From Bacteroidales bacterium (GTDB lineage Bacteria; Bacteroidota; Bacteroidia; Bacteroidales; F082): DNA of 19,427 nucleotides. The stretch covers positions 1 to 19,427 of the forward strand of contig JAOZNY010000023.1 of assembly GCA_029933565.1 (NCBI GenBank), in the 5' to 3' direction. The notes beneath the pieces were generated by a model. The model saw nothing but the letters and a program-made list of their open reading frames with translations, did no database searches and was not told the origin of the DNA. This document shows positions 6,479 through 13,912 of this stretch, piece by piece; positions within the stretch are counted from its first letter, which is position 1, and each line of letters starts with the position of its first letter. The position numbers were made by a program, and so were the translations under genes.

Positions 6479-7312
6479 CTAACGAAACTCCTTAGCACGC
6501 AAACTTATTATAGGAATGCTGGAATTATTTATCAACTGTTGGGCATATGGGCCTAAAAACTTATTGGCAGTAGTGGTTCCCTGATCTGTCATTATTGAAA
6601 TAAGGTCGAGGTCATTCTTGTCAATATAATTGAGTAAAGTTACAACTACATTGCTCCCTTCTACAGTCTCCTGAATAAAATCCACACCTTCCTCTTCTAG
6701 GCACTCAACGGCATCAAGTGTTATTTTGTCAATTCGCCTTCTAATTACCTTAAGTGGTGTATTTATTATCTGAAGTAAATGAATCTTCGCATTAAACTTT
6801 TTTGCTAGTTCAGCCACAAATGGCAACTTTTGCTTTGTTTCCATCGAACTGTCTATAGGCATAAGGATATTGTTAATATCACCCTTAAAGTTGTAATCGT
6901 TTCTTATTGTAACAACCGGACATGGAGCAGATGTAACTATGCGATTGGTATTGCTGCCTATCCAAAATTGCTCATATCCCGATACGCCATGGGTACCTGC
7001 AAAAATAAAATCGGCATCAATTTTTTTTGCTAGTTTTTGAACTTCCTGATAAACCTTTCCTTTTCTTAAAACAACTTTGATTTTTCCTTGTTTCAGTTTG
7101 GTTTCAAAAGTCTTTATCAGTTTTTTAAGGTTTGTCTTCTTTTCTATCCTTAACTCATTTTCAATATGCTGAAGACCCAAATCATCAGAAACTGAATTAT
7201 CAACCCAAAGTAAAGTTATCTCAGATTCTAATACATTAGCGTACAAAACTGCGTACTCAAGTGCATGTATTGAATTTTTCGAGAAATCGAATGCTATTAC
7301 AATATTCTTCAT
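6479..7312 (-). CDS. Universal stress protein, tandem UspA domains
   Basis: A 277-residue tandem Usp and the first gene of the usp-SPOR-usp operon. The ATG at 7312 is chosen because the protein then begins directly at the first Usp strand (MKNIVIAFDFSKNSIHALEY). A longer frame from 7372 adds 20 residues with no family resemblance. Domain 1 carries the full ATP-binding motif (GTHGVSGYEQFWIGS, G-x2-G-x9-G-S). Domain 2 (from about DINNILMPIDSS) has lost the glycine pair and keeps only LGPYAQQ. The same asymmetry is seen in the paralogue at 5184-6032. A promoter candidate lies about 117 bases upstream, giving a leader of roughly 110 bases. Function beyond stress response cannot be read from the sequence. 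Confidence 0.92.
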   Translation of the reverse strand: MKNIVIAFDFSKNSIHALEYAVLYANVLESEITLLWVDNSVSDDLGLQHIENELRIEKKTNLKKLIKTFETKLKQGKIKVVLRKGKVYQEVQKLAKKIDADFIFAGTHGVSGYEQFWIGSNTNRIVTSAPCPVVTIRNDYNFKGDINNILMPIDSSMETKQKLPFVAELAKKFNAKIHLLQIINTPLKVIRRRIDKITLDAVECLEEEGVDFIQETVEGSNVVVTLLNYIDKNDLDLISIMTDQGTTTANKFLGPYAQQLINNSSIPIISLRAKEFR

Positions 7313-7428
7313 CGCACTATAATTTTGCGTCCCCGAAACTGTTTTCTGGTAAATTATTAAACACCATCTCAAATAATGGTTTATTAATCTAATAATTTAA
7401 ATAACACATCTGAGACCTATTAATGAAG

Positions 7429-7460
7429 CGAATATAAGAAAAATAATTCATTGTTTCAAA
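7429..7460 (-). promoter_or_regulatory. Putative promoter of the usp-SPOR-usp operon
   Basis: On the minus strand TTTG (7460-7457) is followed after exactly 20 bases by TATATTCG (7436-7429). This fits the Bacteroidota -33/-7 promoter pattern TTTG-N17-23-TAnnTTTG with one mismatch. It predicts a transcript start near 7423 and a leader of about 110 bases. Confidence 0.5.
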
Positions 7461-7549
7461 CAAATAATCAAACTACATTCCCGGCAAATCTTCTTGCAAA
7501 CAACTTAATCTACAGATAATAAGCAGATTGCAAATTAAAGATTTCTTAC

Positions 7550-7570
7550 TATTTATTTAGTAAATAAATA
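7550..7570. repeat. 21-base perfect AT palindrome
   Basis: TATTTATTTA (7550-7559), a central G, then TAAATAAATA (7561-7570): a perfect inverted repeat made only of A and T apart from the centre. It lies about 100 bases upstream of the ruvB promoter candidate and upstream of the divergent usp promoter, where a shared regulator could bind. In an AT-rich intergenic region some such symmetry is expected by chance. Confidence 0.6.
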
Positions 7571-7666
7571 ATTCTATTTTACAAACCACCTCTATTCCAA
7601 CGCTTTGCATATTTACATCTGTTTGTCATAAAATAATCTTTTATTAAAACCATACCTTATGATTAT

Positions 7667-7674
7667 TACATTTG
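7667..7674 (+). promoter_or_regulatory. Putative ruvB-queG promoter, -7 box
   Basis: TACATTTG is a perfect TAnnTTTG match followed by GC, 38 bases before the ATG at 7713. It lies inside the longer ruvB frame (from 7659), which is an argument that translation starts at 7713 and not further upstream. A clear -33 TTTG is not seen. Confidence 0.55.
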
Positions 7675-7712
7675 CAGGCAAATACTATTTTTGTTGGTCA
7701 ATTAATTTAAAT

Positions 7713-8735
7713 ATGAACGAAAACCTTGATCCTATAAAATCACATTTGAGTGCAACAGAACTTGAAGTTGAAAATGCTTTAAGACCAGGCAGGTTTGAGA
7801 GTTTTGCAGGTCAGCCAAAGGTGGTTGAAAACCTTGAAATATTTGTGCAGGCTGCACGTCAACGTGGCGATGCGCTTGATCATGTTCTTTTGCATGGCCC
7901 TCCGGGATTAGGTAAAACAACACTTTCGTATATTATTGCTAACGAACTAGGTGCAAACATTGTAACTTCATCGGGGCCGGTAATCGACAAACCCGGTGAC
8001 CTGGCTGGGCTATTGACCAACCTTGAGGAAAACGATGTTTTGTTCATTGATGAAATCCATCGCCTAAGTTCAGTTGTTGAGGAATATCTTTATTCGGCAA
8101 TGGAGGATTTCAAGATTGATATAATGATTGAAACAGGTCCTAATGCAAGGGCCGTACAAATTGCCCTAAACCCATTTACACTTGTGGGTGCAACAACCCG
8201 CTCAGGTCTCCTAACTTCTCCCCTACGATCAAGATTTGGAATAAACTCAAGATTAAATTATTACGATATTGAAACATTGGCTGGTATAATTAAAAGATCG
8301 GCGTTAATAATAAAAATTGATATTACTGATGAAGCCGCATTTGAAATTGCGGGAAGAAGCAGGGGGACTCCACGAATTGCAAATTTACTTTTGAGGCGGG
8401 TTAGAGATTTTGCCCAAATAAAAGGCGATGGAAATATTGATATTAAGATTTCGAAACATGCATTGCAGGCACTTAATGTTGACCAATTTGGCCTCGACGA
8501 AATGGACAACAGAATTTTAAGCACCATTATCGAAAAATTTAATGGTGGCCCCGTAGGCATCACTACCATTGCAACAGCTGTTGCCGAAGAGGGAGGAACC
8601 ATTGAAGAGGTTTATGAACCATACCTTATTCAAGAAGGTTACTTAATGCGAACCCCAAGGGGAAGAGAAGCAACAGAGAAAGCATATACTCATCTTGGAC
8701 TAAAGAAAGACCCAACACAAGGAAATCTGTTTTAA
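7713..8735 (+). CDS. ruvB: Holliday junction branch migration helicase RuvB
   Basis: A 340-residue RuvB, the AAA+ motor that with RuvA drives branch migration of Holliday junctions. From the ATG at 7713 the length equals the family norm, and the early segment ENALRPGRFESFAGQPKVV is at its usual position. Walker A is GPPGLGKTT (residues 62-70, K68), Walker B is VLFIDEIH (D113, E114), and sensor 1 and arginine-finger segments follow (VGATTRSGLLTSPLRSRFG). The C-terminal winged-helix domain contains GGPVGITTIATAVAEE and ends with YLMRTPRGREATEKAYTHLG. The alternative start at 7659 would add 18 residues spanning the promoter. It is followed after two bases by queG, so the two are co-transcribed. 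ruvA and ruvC are not in this window. Confidence 0.97.
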   Translation: MNENLDPIKSHLSATELEVENALRPGRFESFAGQPKVVENLEIFVQAARQRGDALDHVLLHGPPGLGKTTLSYIIANELGANIVTSSGPVIDKPGDLAGLLTNLEENDVLFIDEIHRLSSVVEEYLYSAMEDFKIDIMIETGPNARAVQIALNPFTLVGATTRSGLLTSPLRSRFGINSRLNYYDIETLAGIIKRSALIIKIDITDEAAFEIAGRSRGTPRIANLLLRRVRDFAQIKGDGNIDIKISKHALQALNVDQFGLDEMDNRILSTIIEKFNGGPVGITTIATAVAEEGGTIEEVYEPYLIQEGYLMRTPRGREATEKAYTHLGLKKDPTQGNLF

Positions 8736-8737
8736 GC

Positions 8738-9685
8738 ATGGAAACCAATTTCTTGCTTGGTAAATCACTTGGCGAATTCATAAAAAAAGAGGCAGATACA
8801 CTTGGTTTCTTCGATTGCGGATTTTCATCTGCAAGACATTTACCCTACGACGAAAAAAGAATGGAAATTTGGCTTGACGAAGGTAAAAATGCTGAGATGG
8901 GCTACCTTGAAAGAAATCGTGAAAAACGTTACAATCCAACTTTGCTTGTTGAAGGAGCAAAAAGCCTAATTACTGTTTTATTCAATTATTACCCAAGCAA
9001 TATCCTTGAGGAAATCGACAATTACAAAATTTCGAAATATACCTATGGTAAAGATTATCATTATATAATTAAGGCAAAACTAAAAGAACTTCTACTAAAA
9101 ATTGAAGACAAAACAGGCAAACGCAAATCAAGAATTTTTATTGATTCGGCACCTGTACTTGACAAGGCCTGGGCTCGTGAAAGCGGACTGGGCTATATTG
9201 GAAAAAATACTATTCTGATAAATAAAAAAGGTGGATCTTTCTTCTTCATAGGTCACATTATAATTGACATTGAAATAATAAATGAGATAAAAACAGTTGC
9301 AAATAGTTGTGGAACATGTACCAAATGTATTCAAGCATGTCCGACCAATGCTCTTGAACCTTTCAAACTAGATGCCAATAAATGCATTTCGTATCTTACA
9401 ATAGAAAACAAAGGAGATATTCCTAATACCTTTAGGGGTAAATTCGAAGATTATATTTTTGGTTGTGATATTTGTATGGATGTTTGTCCGTGGAACCGTT
9501 TTGCAACACCCAATAAAGAAATATTATTACAACCTTCAGAAGACCTAAAAAAAATGGAAAAAAAGGACTGGGAAAACCTAAACAAAGAAAAATTCGATGC
9601 CTTATTTAAAGGAACTGCCGTTGAAAGAACAGGCTTTAAAGGGCTTAAGCGAAACATTGATTTCGTGAAGGAAAAAACAAATTAA
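8738..9685 (+). CDS. queG: Epoxyqueuosine reductase QueG
   Basis: A 315-residue cobalamin- and iron-sulfur-dependent enzyme that reduces epoxyqueuosine to queuosine at position 34 of tRNAs with GUN anticodons. The N-terminal reductase part contains DSAPVLDKAWA, with D136 at the position of the catalytic aspartate, and GLGYIGKNT. The ferredoxin-like part carries two cluster motifs: C191-x2-C194-x2-C197-x3-C201-P, and C216 with C243-x2-C246-x3-C250-P (FGCDICMDVCPW). The length is close to the short QueG form, without the C-terminal HEAT-repeat extension of larger homologues. The start lies two bases after the ruvB stop, indicating coupled expression. A ruvB-queG neighbourhood is common in Bacteroidota from memory. 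An array of 7-base units begins at the stop codon. Confidence 0.96.
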   Translation: METNFLLGKSLGEFIKKEADTLGFFDCGFSSARHLPYDEKRMEIWLDEGKNAEMGYLERNREKRYNPTLLVEGAKSLITVLFNYYPSNILEEIDNYKISKYTYGKDYHYIIKAKLKELLLKIEDKTGKRKSRIFIDSAPVLDKAWARESGLGYIGKNTILINKKGGSFFFIGHIIIDIEIINEIKTVANSCGTCTKCIQACPTNALEPFKLDANKCISYLTIENKGDIPNTFRGKFEDYIFGCDICMDVCPWNRFATPNKEILLQPSEDLKKMEKKDWENLNKEKFDALFKGTAVERTGFKGLKRNIDFVKEKTN

Positions 9686-9718
9686 TCAAGAATTAAGCAT
9701 TCAAAACTCCTTACTAAT
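9684..9718 (+). repeat. Short heptamer-spaced array after queG
   Basis: Starting inside the queG stop codon, five 7-base units read AATCAAG, AATTAAG, CATTCAA, AACTCCT, TACTAAT. The first is identical to the unit in the array after gldD (read in the gldD direction) and AACTCC also recurs there. It is short and degenerate, so the link depends on the comparison with 215-312. Confidence 0.45.
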
Positions 9719-9796
9719 TACCTAAAAATTAATCAATAATACAATAACATACTTATTGCCAGTATAATAAATTTACTTTATAGAAACATATTGACT

Positions 9797-9824
9797 TTTG
9801 AATGATATTTTTTTCTTAACTTTG
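9797..9824 (+). promoter_or_regulatory. Putative promoter of the thioredoxin-like gene
   Basis: TTTG (9797-9800), a 16-base spacer and TAACTTTG (9817-9824), followed by C, fit the Bacteroidota promoter well; TTG at 9791 is an alternative upstream box with a 23-base spacer. The ATG follows 40 bases after the -7 box. No other gene lies between, so this gene is probably transcribed alone. Confidence 0.65.
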
Positions 9825-9864
9825 CAAATATTCCACGTATTAAACGCTGTTTAAATAAATAAAA

Positions 9865-10422
9865 ATGTCAGAAACGTCAACAAAAATAATTGACTTAGGC
9901 TTCAGAATCCCAGCTTTCAATTTACTTGATACCATTAGTGACAAACCACTCACCCATCAAAAAGTTGTTGGTAATAGAGGAACTTTGGTAATATTTATTT
10001 GTAATCATTGTCCATATGTTTTACATATGATCCGCGAAATTGTACAAATTGCCAACGAATACACAAATAAGGGAATTGGCTTTGTAGCCATCAGCAGTAA
10101 TGATGCTGATAAATATCCGGAAGATAATCCTGATAAAATGAAAGATTTTGGCCTTTCTAACAGTTTCCCATTTCCTTACCTTTACGATGAAACTCAGGAA
10201 GTTGCAAGAGCATATAATGCTGTATGTACTCCAGATTTGAATTTATTTGATGCTAAGGGCAAATGTGTTTACCGAGGACAGTTGGACGATTCGCGCCCGG
10301 GAAATAATATTGAAGTGACAGGCAAAGACCTAAGAAAAGCAATTGAATACGTTCTAATAGGAAGAAATGTTCCTACTGAACAAACACCAGGTATAGGTTG
10401 CAGTATTAAATGGAAGGAATAA
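9865..10422 (+). CDS. Thioredoxin-fold redoxin (peroxiredoxin-like, AhpC/TSA group)
   Basis: A 185-residue cytoplasmic thioredoxin-fold protein; no signal peptide or membrane segment is present. The opening segment DLGFRIPAFNLLDTISDKPL is typical of peroxiredoxin-like redoxins. The active-site region is FICNHCPYV, giving a C46-N-H-C49 pair where thioredoxins have CGPC. Further family features are GFVAISSND, a YLYDETQEVARAYNAVCTPD segment with the conserved cis-proline context, and GQLDDSRPGNN. It matches the group annotated as thioredoxin family protein or PRX-like 1, of unproven substrate. It probably reduces a peroxide or a disulfide, but this is inference. It is expressed from its own promoter and ends in a convergent gap with the efflux operon. 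Confidence 0.88.
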   Translation: MSETSTKIIDLGFRIPAFNLLDTISDKPLTHQKVVGNRGTLVIFICNHCPYVLHMIREIVQIANEYTNKGIGFVAISSNDADKYPEDNPDKMKDFGLSNSFPFPYLYDETQEVARAYNAVCTPDLNLFDAKGKCVYRGQLDDSRPGNNIEVTGKDLRKAIEYVLIGRNVPTEQTPGIGCSIKWKE

Positions 10423-10423
10423 C

Positions 10424-10452
10424 AATTAAGCAAAATTCTCATTTTGTTAATT
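10424..10452. terminator. AT-rich hairpin in convergent gap
   Basis: AATTAA(G)CAAAAT (10424-10436) pairs with ATTTTGTTAATT (10441-10452) around a TCTC loop, a 12-base-pair stem with one bulged G. It lies directly after the thioredoxin-like stop and before the end of the convergent RND gene. There is no GC-rich stem or long T run, so terminator function is a guess from its position. Confidence 0.35.
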
Positions 10453-10480
10453 AACTATTCCAATCATCCTTACAATTATT

Positions 10481-13400
10481 CTATTTAAACAGTTTTCCTA
10501 GTTTTATCTTTCCAACCACCAAAACATGGTACATGGATGGTACAATTACTAAAGTTAGGAATGTGGCAAAACTTAGCCCAAAGATCACAGTCCACGACAT
10601 CGGTCCCCAGAAAGTTGCATTATCGCCCCCAAAGTAAATATTTGCATCGAAAGTATTAAGGAAACCAACAATGTCAATGTTCAAACCGGTGGCAAGTGGC
10701 ATTAGTCCCAAAATGGTTGTAATGGCAGTTAGCAAAACGGGTCTCAAACGGGTTTTACCAGCATCAACAATACATTGCTTTGCAATATCCATTGGAAGTT
10801 CCTCATCATCACCAAGTCCGAGTTCTTTCTTTTTTCTTTGCTTAAGCAAACCAACGTAATCTATTAGAACTATTCCGTTGTTCACAACCACTCCTGCCAG
10901 CGAAACGATACCAATACCTGTCATAATTACAATGAAATCCATATTAAATGTAGCCAGACCACCAAATACACCAATTGTACTAAGTACAACAGTGAACATA
11001 ATTATTGCAGGTTTTACAAATGAATTAAACTGCGACACAAGAATAATGGTAATTAGTGCAAGAGCAATTAACATTGCAGTAGAAAGGAATGCCATCGATT
11101 CGGCCTGCTCTTCCTGTTCGCCAGTAAATGAATAAGTGTAGCCGGCAGGCATTTCAAAATCCTTCATAATACTCTGGATATCTGCATTTATCTCATTTGC
11201 ATTGTATCCCTGCAGTACATTTGAATAAATTGTAACTACCCTGTTTCTGTCAATACGTGTTATAGCCCCATAAGTTGAACTGTATTCAAAATCAGCAACT
11301 GCAGAAATTGGCACCTGCACAATTTTTCCACTACTCTGGCTGCGGAAAGTTATTCGCTGATTAATTAAGTTTGATATGCTATGTCTGTATTTTTCATCAA
11401 GTTTCATTACAATTTTATACTCATCCTCACCACTTTTAAAGTCAGAAATTTCCTTTCCAAAAAGTGCCGTACGAATTACATCGCCAACCTGAGCTGTCGA
11501 CAAACCATAACGCCTTGTTTTTTCTCTGTCGATATTTATTAGAAGTTCAGGCTTTTCACTGTCTAAGTCAATTTGTAATTCTTCAATACCTGGAATATTG
11601 GCTTTATTAATTTCGGCCCGTATTTCATCGGTTAGATCAAACAGTTTTTGAAATTCTTTTCCACTTATCTCAATATTAATTGGTTTTCCTGTTGGCGGAC
11701 CTTCTCTTTGCCTTTCAACTGTTAAGGTAATGCCAGGGTATAAGCCAACCATGGAATTTGCAATATGATCCAGAATATCGTTGGTATTCTTTCCTCCCCT
11801 TTTATCAAAATCTACAAAATTTATAGTAATCAAGCCACGATTAGGTGAGCCACCACGGCCACTGAATCCTTCATTCTGTCCTACTGCACCTTTTCCGGTA
11901 ATAGTTAAAACCGATTCAACTATATCCATATTTGGTTCAAGCAGTTCAAAAACCCGTGCTTCAAAAACACCCATGACCGAATCGGTAACTTCCACATCGG
12001 TACTAATAGGTAAATCAGCAATTACATTTATCAATTTTGGGTCGGAAGAAGGGAAAAACTCAACCTTTGGGTTACTTCCAAAATAGAAGCCCATGGTTAC
12101 AAACATTAATACAACAGTGAAGAAAATAAGTAGATATGGTACTGATCCACGGAGCGCAAACTGAATAAACTTCAAATAAGTATTTTCCATCCAAACTAAT
12201 GCTACATTTTGAAACCACATAGCCAGTCGCGACATAAAGGCAAGGTTAAGTAATCCAATAATCGCAAAAATTACAAGCAGGCTTCCCAACCAATTAATTT
12301 TGAGCACAAAGAACAAGACTGCAAATATTAACATTGTCCCCACAAGTATCAAAGTAGTTTTTGGATTGGGAAGAGTTAGGTTTGCACCTGGTTTGTAAAA
12401 TTGTGTAAAGATTACCGGAATAATCACTAAAGCCACAAACAGAGAAGAAGTTAGCACAATTATCAATGTAATAGGCATATACGACATAAACTCACCCATA
12501 ATGCTATCCCAAAACAGCAATGGGAAAAATGCCGCAAGAGTGGTTGCGGTTGATGTAATAATGGGTACTGCCACTTCGCCTGTTGCCTGTTTTGCAGCAT
12601 CCATCACGCTATAGCCTTTACTGATGTATCGATAAATATTTTCTGTAACAACTATTGCATTGTCAACTAGCATTCCCAAGGCCAGGATTAAGGAAAATAA
12701 AACAATCATGTTAATTTTATAGTCCATTGCACCCATTACTAAAAATGAAAGAACCATCGACATTGGTATTGCAAGCCCAACAAACAACGAGTTGCGCGTT
12801 CCAAGAAAGATAAATAGTACAAGAACAACAAAAACAATCCCAATTATTATGCTGTTCTCCAAGTTGCTCAGTTGCCTTTTTACCATGTCGCTCTGGTCGT
12901 TGGTAATTGTTACAACCAAATTTTCAGGAATCATTTGTGATTGGCGGGAACTTTCAAGTATTTCAAAAACCTGATCAATGGTTGAAAGCAGGTTCTCACC
13001 ACTCTTTTTAACCACCTGTAGCGAAACAACTGGTTGATGGTTTAGGCGTGCATAACTATCCCTCTCCTTAAACCCAAATTCAACACTACCAATATCCCTA
13101 AGGTAAACAATATTACCCTTTTCAGCTTTTACAATAATATTTTCAATCTCTTCAGGTTTTTCAAATTCACCTATCATCCTGATTGAACGCTTAATATTTC
13201 CCATCTGAAGATCACCTCCCGACATCGACATATTCTCAAACGAAACGGCATCCTCAACATTTTTATAACTAACCTCTAGAGCACTCATTTTATAAGGATC
13301 AAGATTAATGCTTACTTCCCTCTCAGTTATACCCGTAATATTTACTTTTGAAACTTCTGAAATAGTTTCAAATTCATCACTCAAATCTTCGGCATAATCT

Positions 13401-13903
13401 TTAAGTTCATTCATGCCAAAATCGCCCGAAAGATTAATGTAGATTACAGGAAATTCCGATATGTCGATATCTTCAATTGCCGGGTCGTCGAGTAGGTCAT
13501 CAGGCAGTTCTCGCTTAGCCTTATCCACTGCATCCTTAACATCCTGAAGGGCAGTTTTTATTTCCACATCGGTGTTAAACTCAACAAAAATACTTGAGGC
13601 ATCCTGCGAAGAAACCGAAGTCATTTTTTTTATTCCCTTAACTGCCTCAATTTCTTTTTCCAACGGTCGGCTAATAAGGTTTTCAATATCAACAGGTGGA
13701 TTACCAGGATAAATGGTTTGCACCATTATTGTTGGAATCTTTATTTCAGGAAACAACTCTTTGGGAAGAGTGATATATGAATATCCCCCAAACAGCACAG
13801 TTATCAGCATAATCAGATAAACTGTATTTTTATTGTTAAGTGCCCAGGATGAAAGCCAAAAATCTCGAATGACCTTTCCTTCTTTTTTATCTTTAGTGTC
13901 CAT
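10481..13903 (-). CDS. RND-family efflux permease (HAE1-like)
   Basis: A 1140-residue inner-membrane proton-driven exporter, the pump of a tripartite efflux system. TM1 (about 28-46) is followed by the first porter domain, with RPLEKEIEAVKGIKKMTSVS. TM2-TM6 include LGMLVDNAIVVTENIYRYI; D414 is the likely proton-relay aspartate, with Asn where AcrB has its second Asp. The second porter domain and TM8-12 follow, with GVVVNNGIVLIDY in the TM10 region. Two extra hydrophobic segments (about residues 516-534 and 539-557) lie between TM6 and TM7, where AcrB has a short linker; this helps explain the length above the usual 1020-1060. It ends the operon tolC-tetR-hlyD-RND, nine bases after hlyD. The substrate range cannot be read from sequence; a metal-type (CzcA) role is less likely than drug, lipid or organic export. 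Confidence 0.94.
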   Translation of the reverse strand: MDTKDKKEGKVIRDFWLSSWALNNKNTVYLIMLITVLFGGYSYITLPKELFPEIKIPTIMVQTIYPGNPPVDIENLISRPLEKEIEAVKGIKKMTSVSSQDASSIFVEFNTDVEIKTALQDVKDAVDKAKRELPDDLLDDPAIEDIDISEFPVIYINLSGDFGMNELKDYAEDLSDEFETISEVSKVNITGITEREVSINLDPYKMSALEVSYKNVEDAVSFENMSMSGGDLQMGNIKRSIRMIGEFEKPEEIENIIVKAEKGNIVYLRDIGSVEFGFKERDSYARLNHQPVVSLQVVKKSGENLLSTIDQVFEILESSRQSQMIPENLVVTITNDQSDMVKRQLSNLENSIIIGIVFVVLVLFIFLGTRNSLFVGLAIPMSMVLSFLVMGAMDYKINMIVLFSLILALGMLVDNAIVVTENIYRYISKGYSVMDAAKQATGEVAVPIITSTATTLAAFFPLLFWDSIMGEFMSYMPITLIIVLTSSLFVALVIIPVIFTQFYKPGANLTLPNPKTTLILVGTMLIFAVLFFVLKINWLGSLLVIFAIIGLLNLAFMSRLAMWFQNVALVWMENTYLKFIQFALRGSVPYLLIFFTVVLMFVTMGFYFGSNPKVEFFPSSDPKLINVIADLPISTDVEVTDSVMGVFEARVFELLEPNMDIVESVLTITGKGAVGQNEGFSGRGGSPNRGLITINFVDFDKRGGKNTNDILDHIANSMVGLYPGITLTVERQREGPPTGKPINIEISGKEFQKLFDLTDEIRAEINKANIPGIEELQIDLDSEKPELLINIDREKTRRYGLSTAQVGDVIRTALFGKEISDFKSGEDEYKIVMKLDEKYRHSISNLINQRITFRSQSSGKIVQVPISAVADFEYSSTYGAITRIDRNRVVTIYSNVLQGYNANEINADIQSIMKDFEMPAGYTYSFTGEQEEQAESMAFLSTAMLIALALITIILVSQFNSFVKPAIIMFTVVLSTIGVFGGLATFNMDFIVIMTGIGIVSLAGVVVNNGIVLIDYVGLLKQRKKKELGLGDDEELPMDIAKQCIVDAGKTRLRPVLLTAITTILGLMPLATGLNIDIVGFLNTFDANIYFGGDNATFWGPMSWTVIFGLSFATFLTLVIVPSMYHVLVVGKIKLGKLFK

Positions 13904-13912
13904 AGCTAAAAT

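Larger units (their letters stand above)
7313..7712. other. Divergent intergenic region usp operon / ruvB
   Basis: These 400 AT-rich bases between the usp operon (minus) and ruvB (plus) hold no gene that I can support. They contain a promoter candidate facing usp (7429-7460), a 21-base perfect palindrome (7550-7570) and a ruvB promoter candidate (7667-7674). The roughly 110-base leader of the usp operon (7313-7422) shows no strong hairpin or riboswitch-like pattern. The open frame extending ruvB upstream to 7659 is judged non-coding. Confidence 0.6.

Noticed and set aside
7313..7372. N-terminal extension of the first Usp gene
   Set aside because: The added 20 residues have no Usp resemblance and the protein starts naturally at the first beta-strand from 7312.
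7313..7422. Riboswitch in the roughly 110-base usp leader
   Set aside because: I see no conserved riboswitch core or stable hairpin; the leader length itself depends on an unproven promoter.
7659..7712. Upstream extension of ruvB
   Set aside because: The extra 18 residues span a perfect -7 promoter box and do not resemble RuvB N-termini; the ATG at 7713 gives the family length.
9719..9796. Small gene or RNA between queG and the thioredoxin-like gene
   Set aside because: AT-rich sequence with no open frame, hairpin or T tract that I could support.
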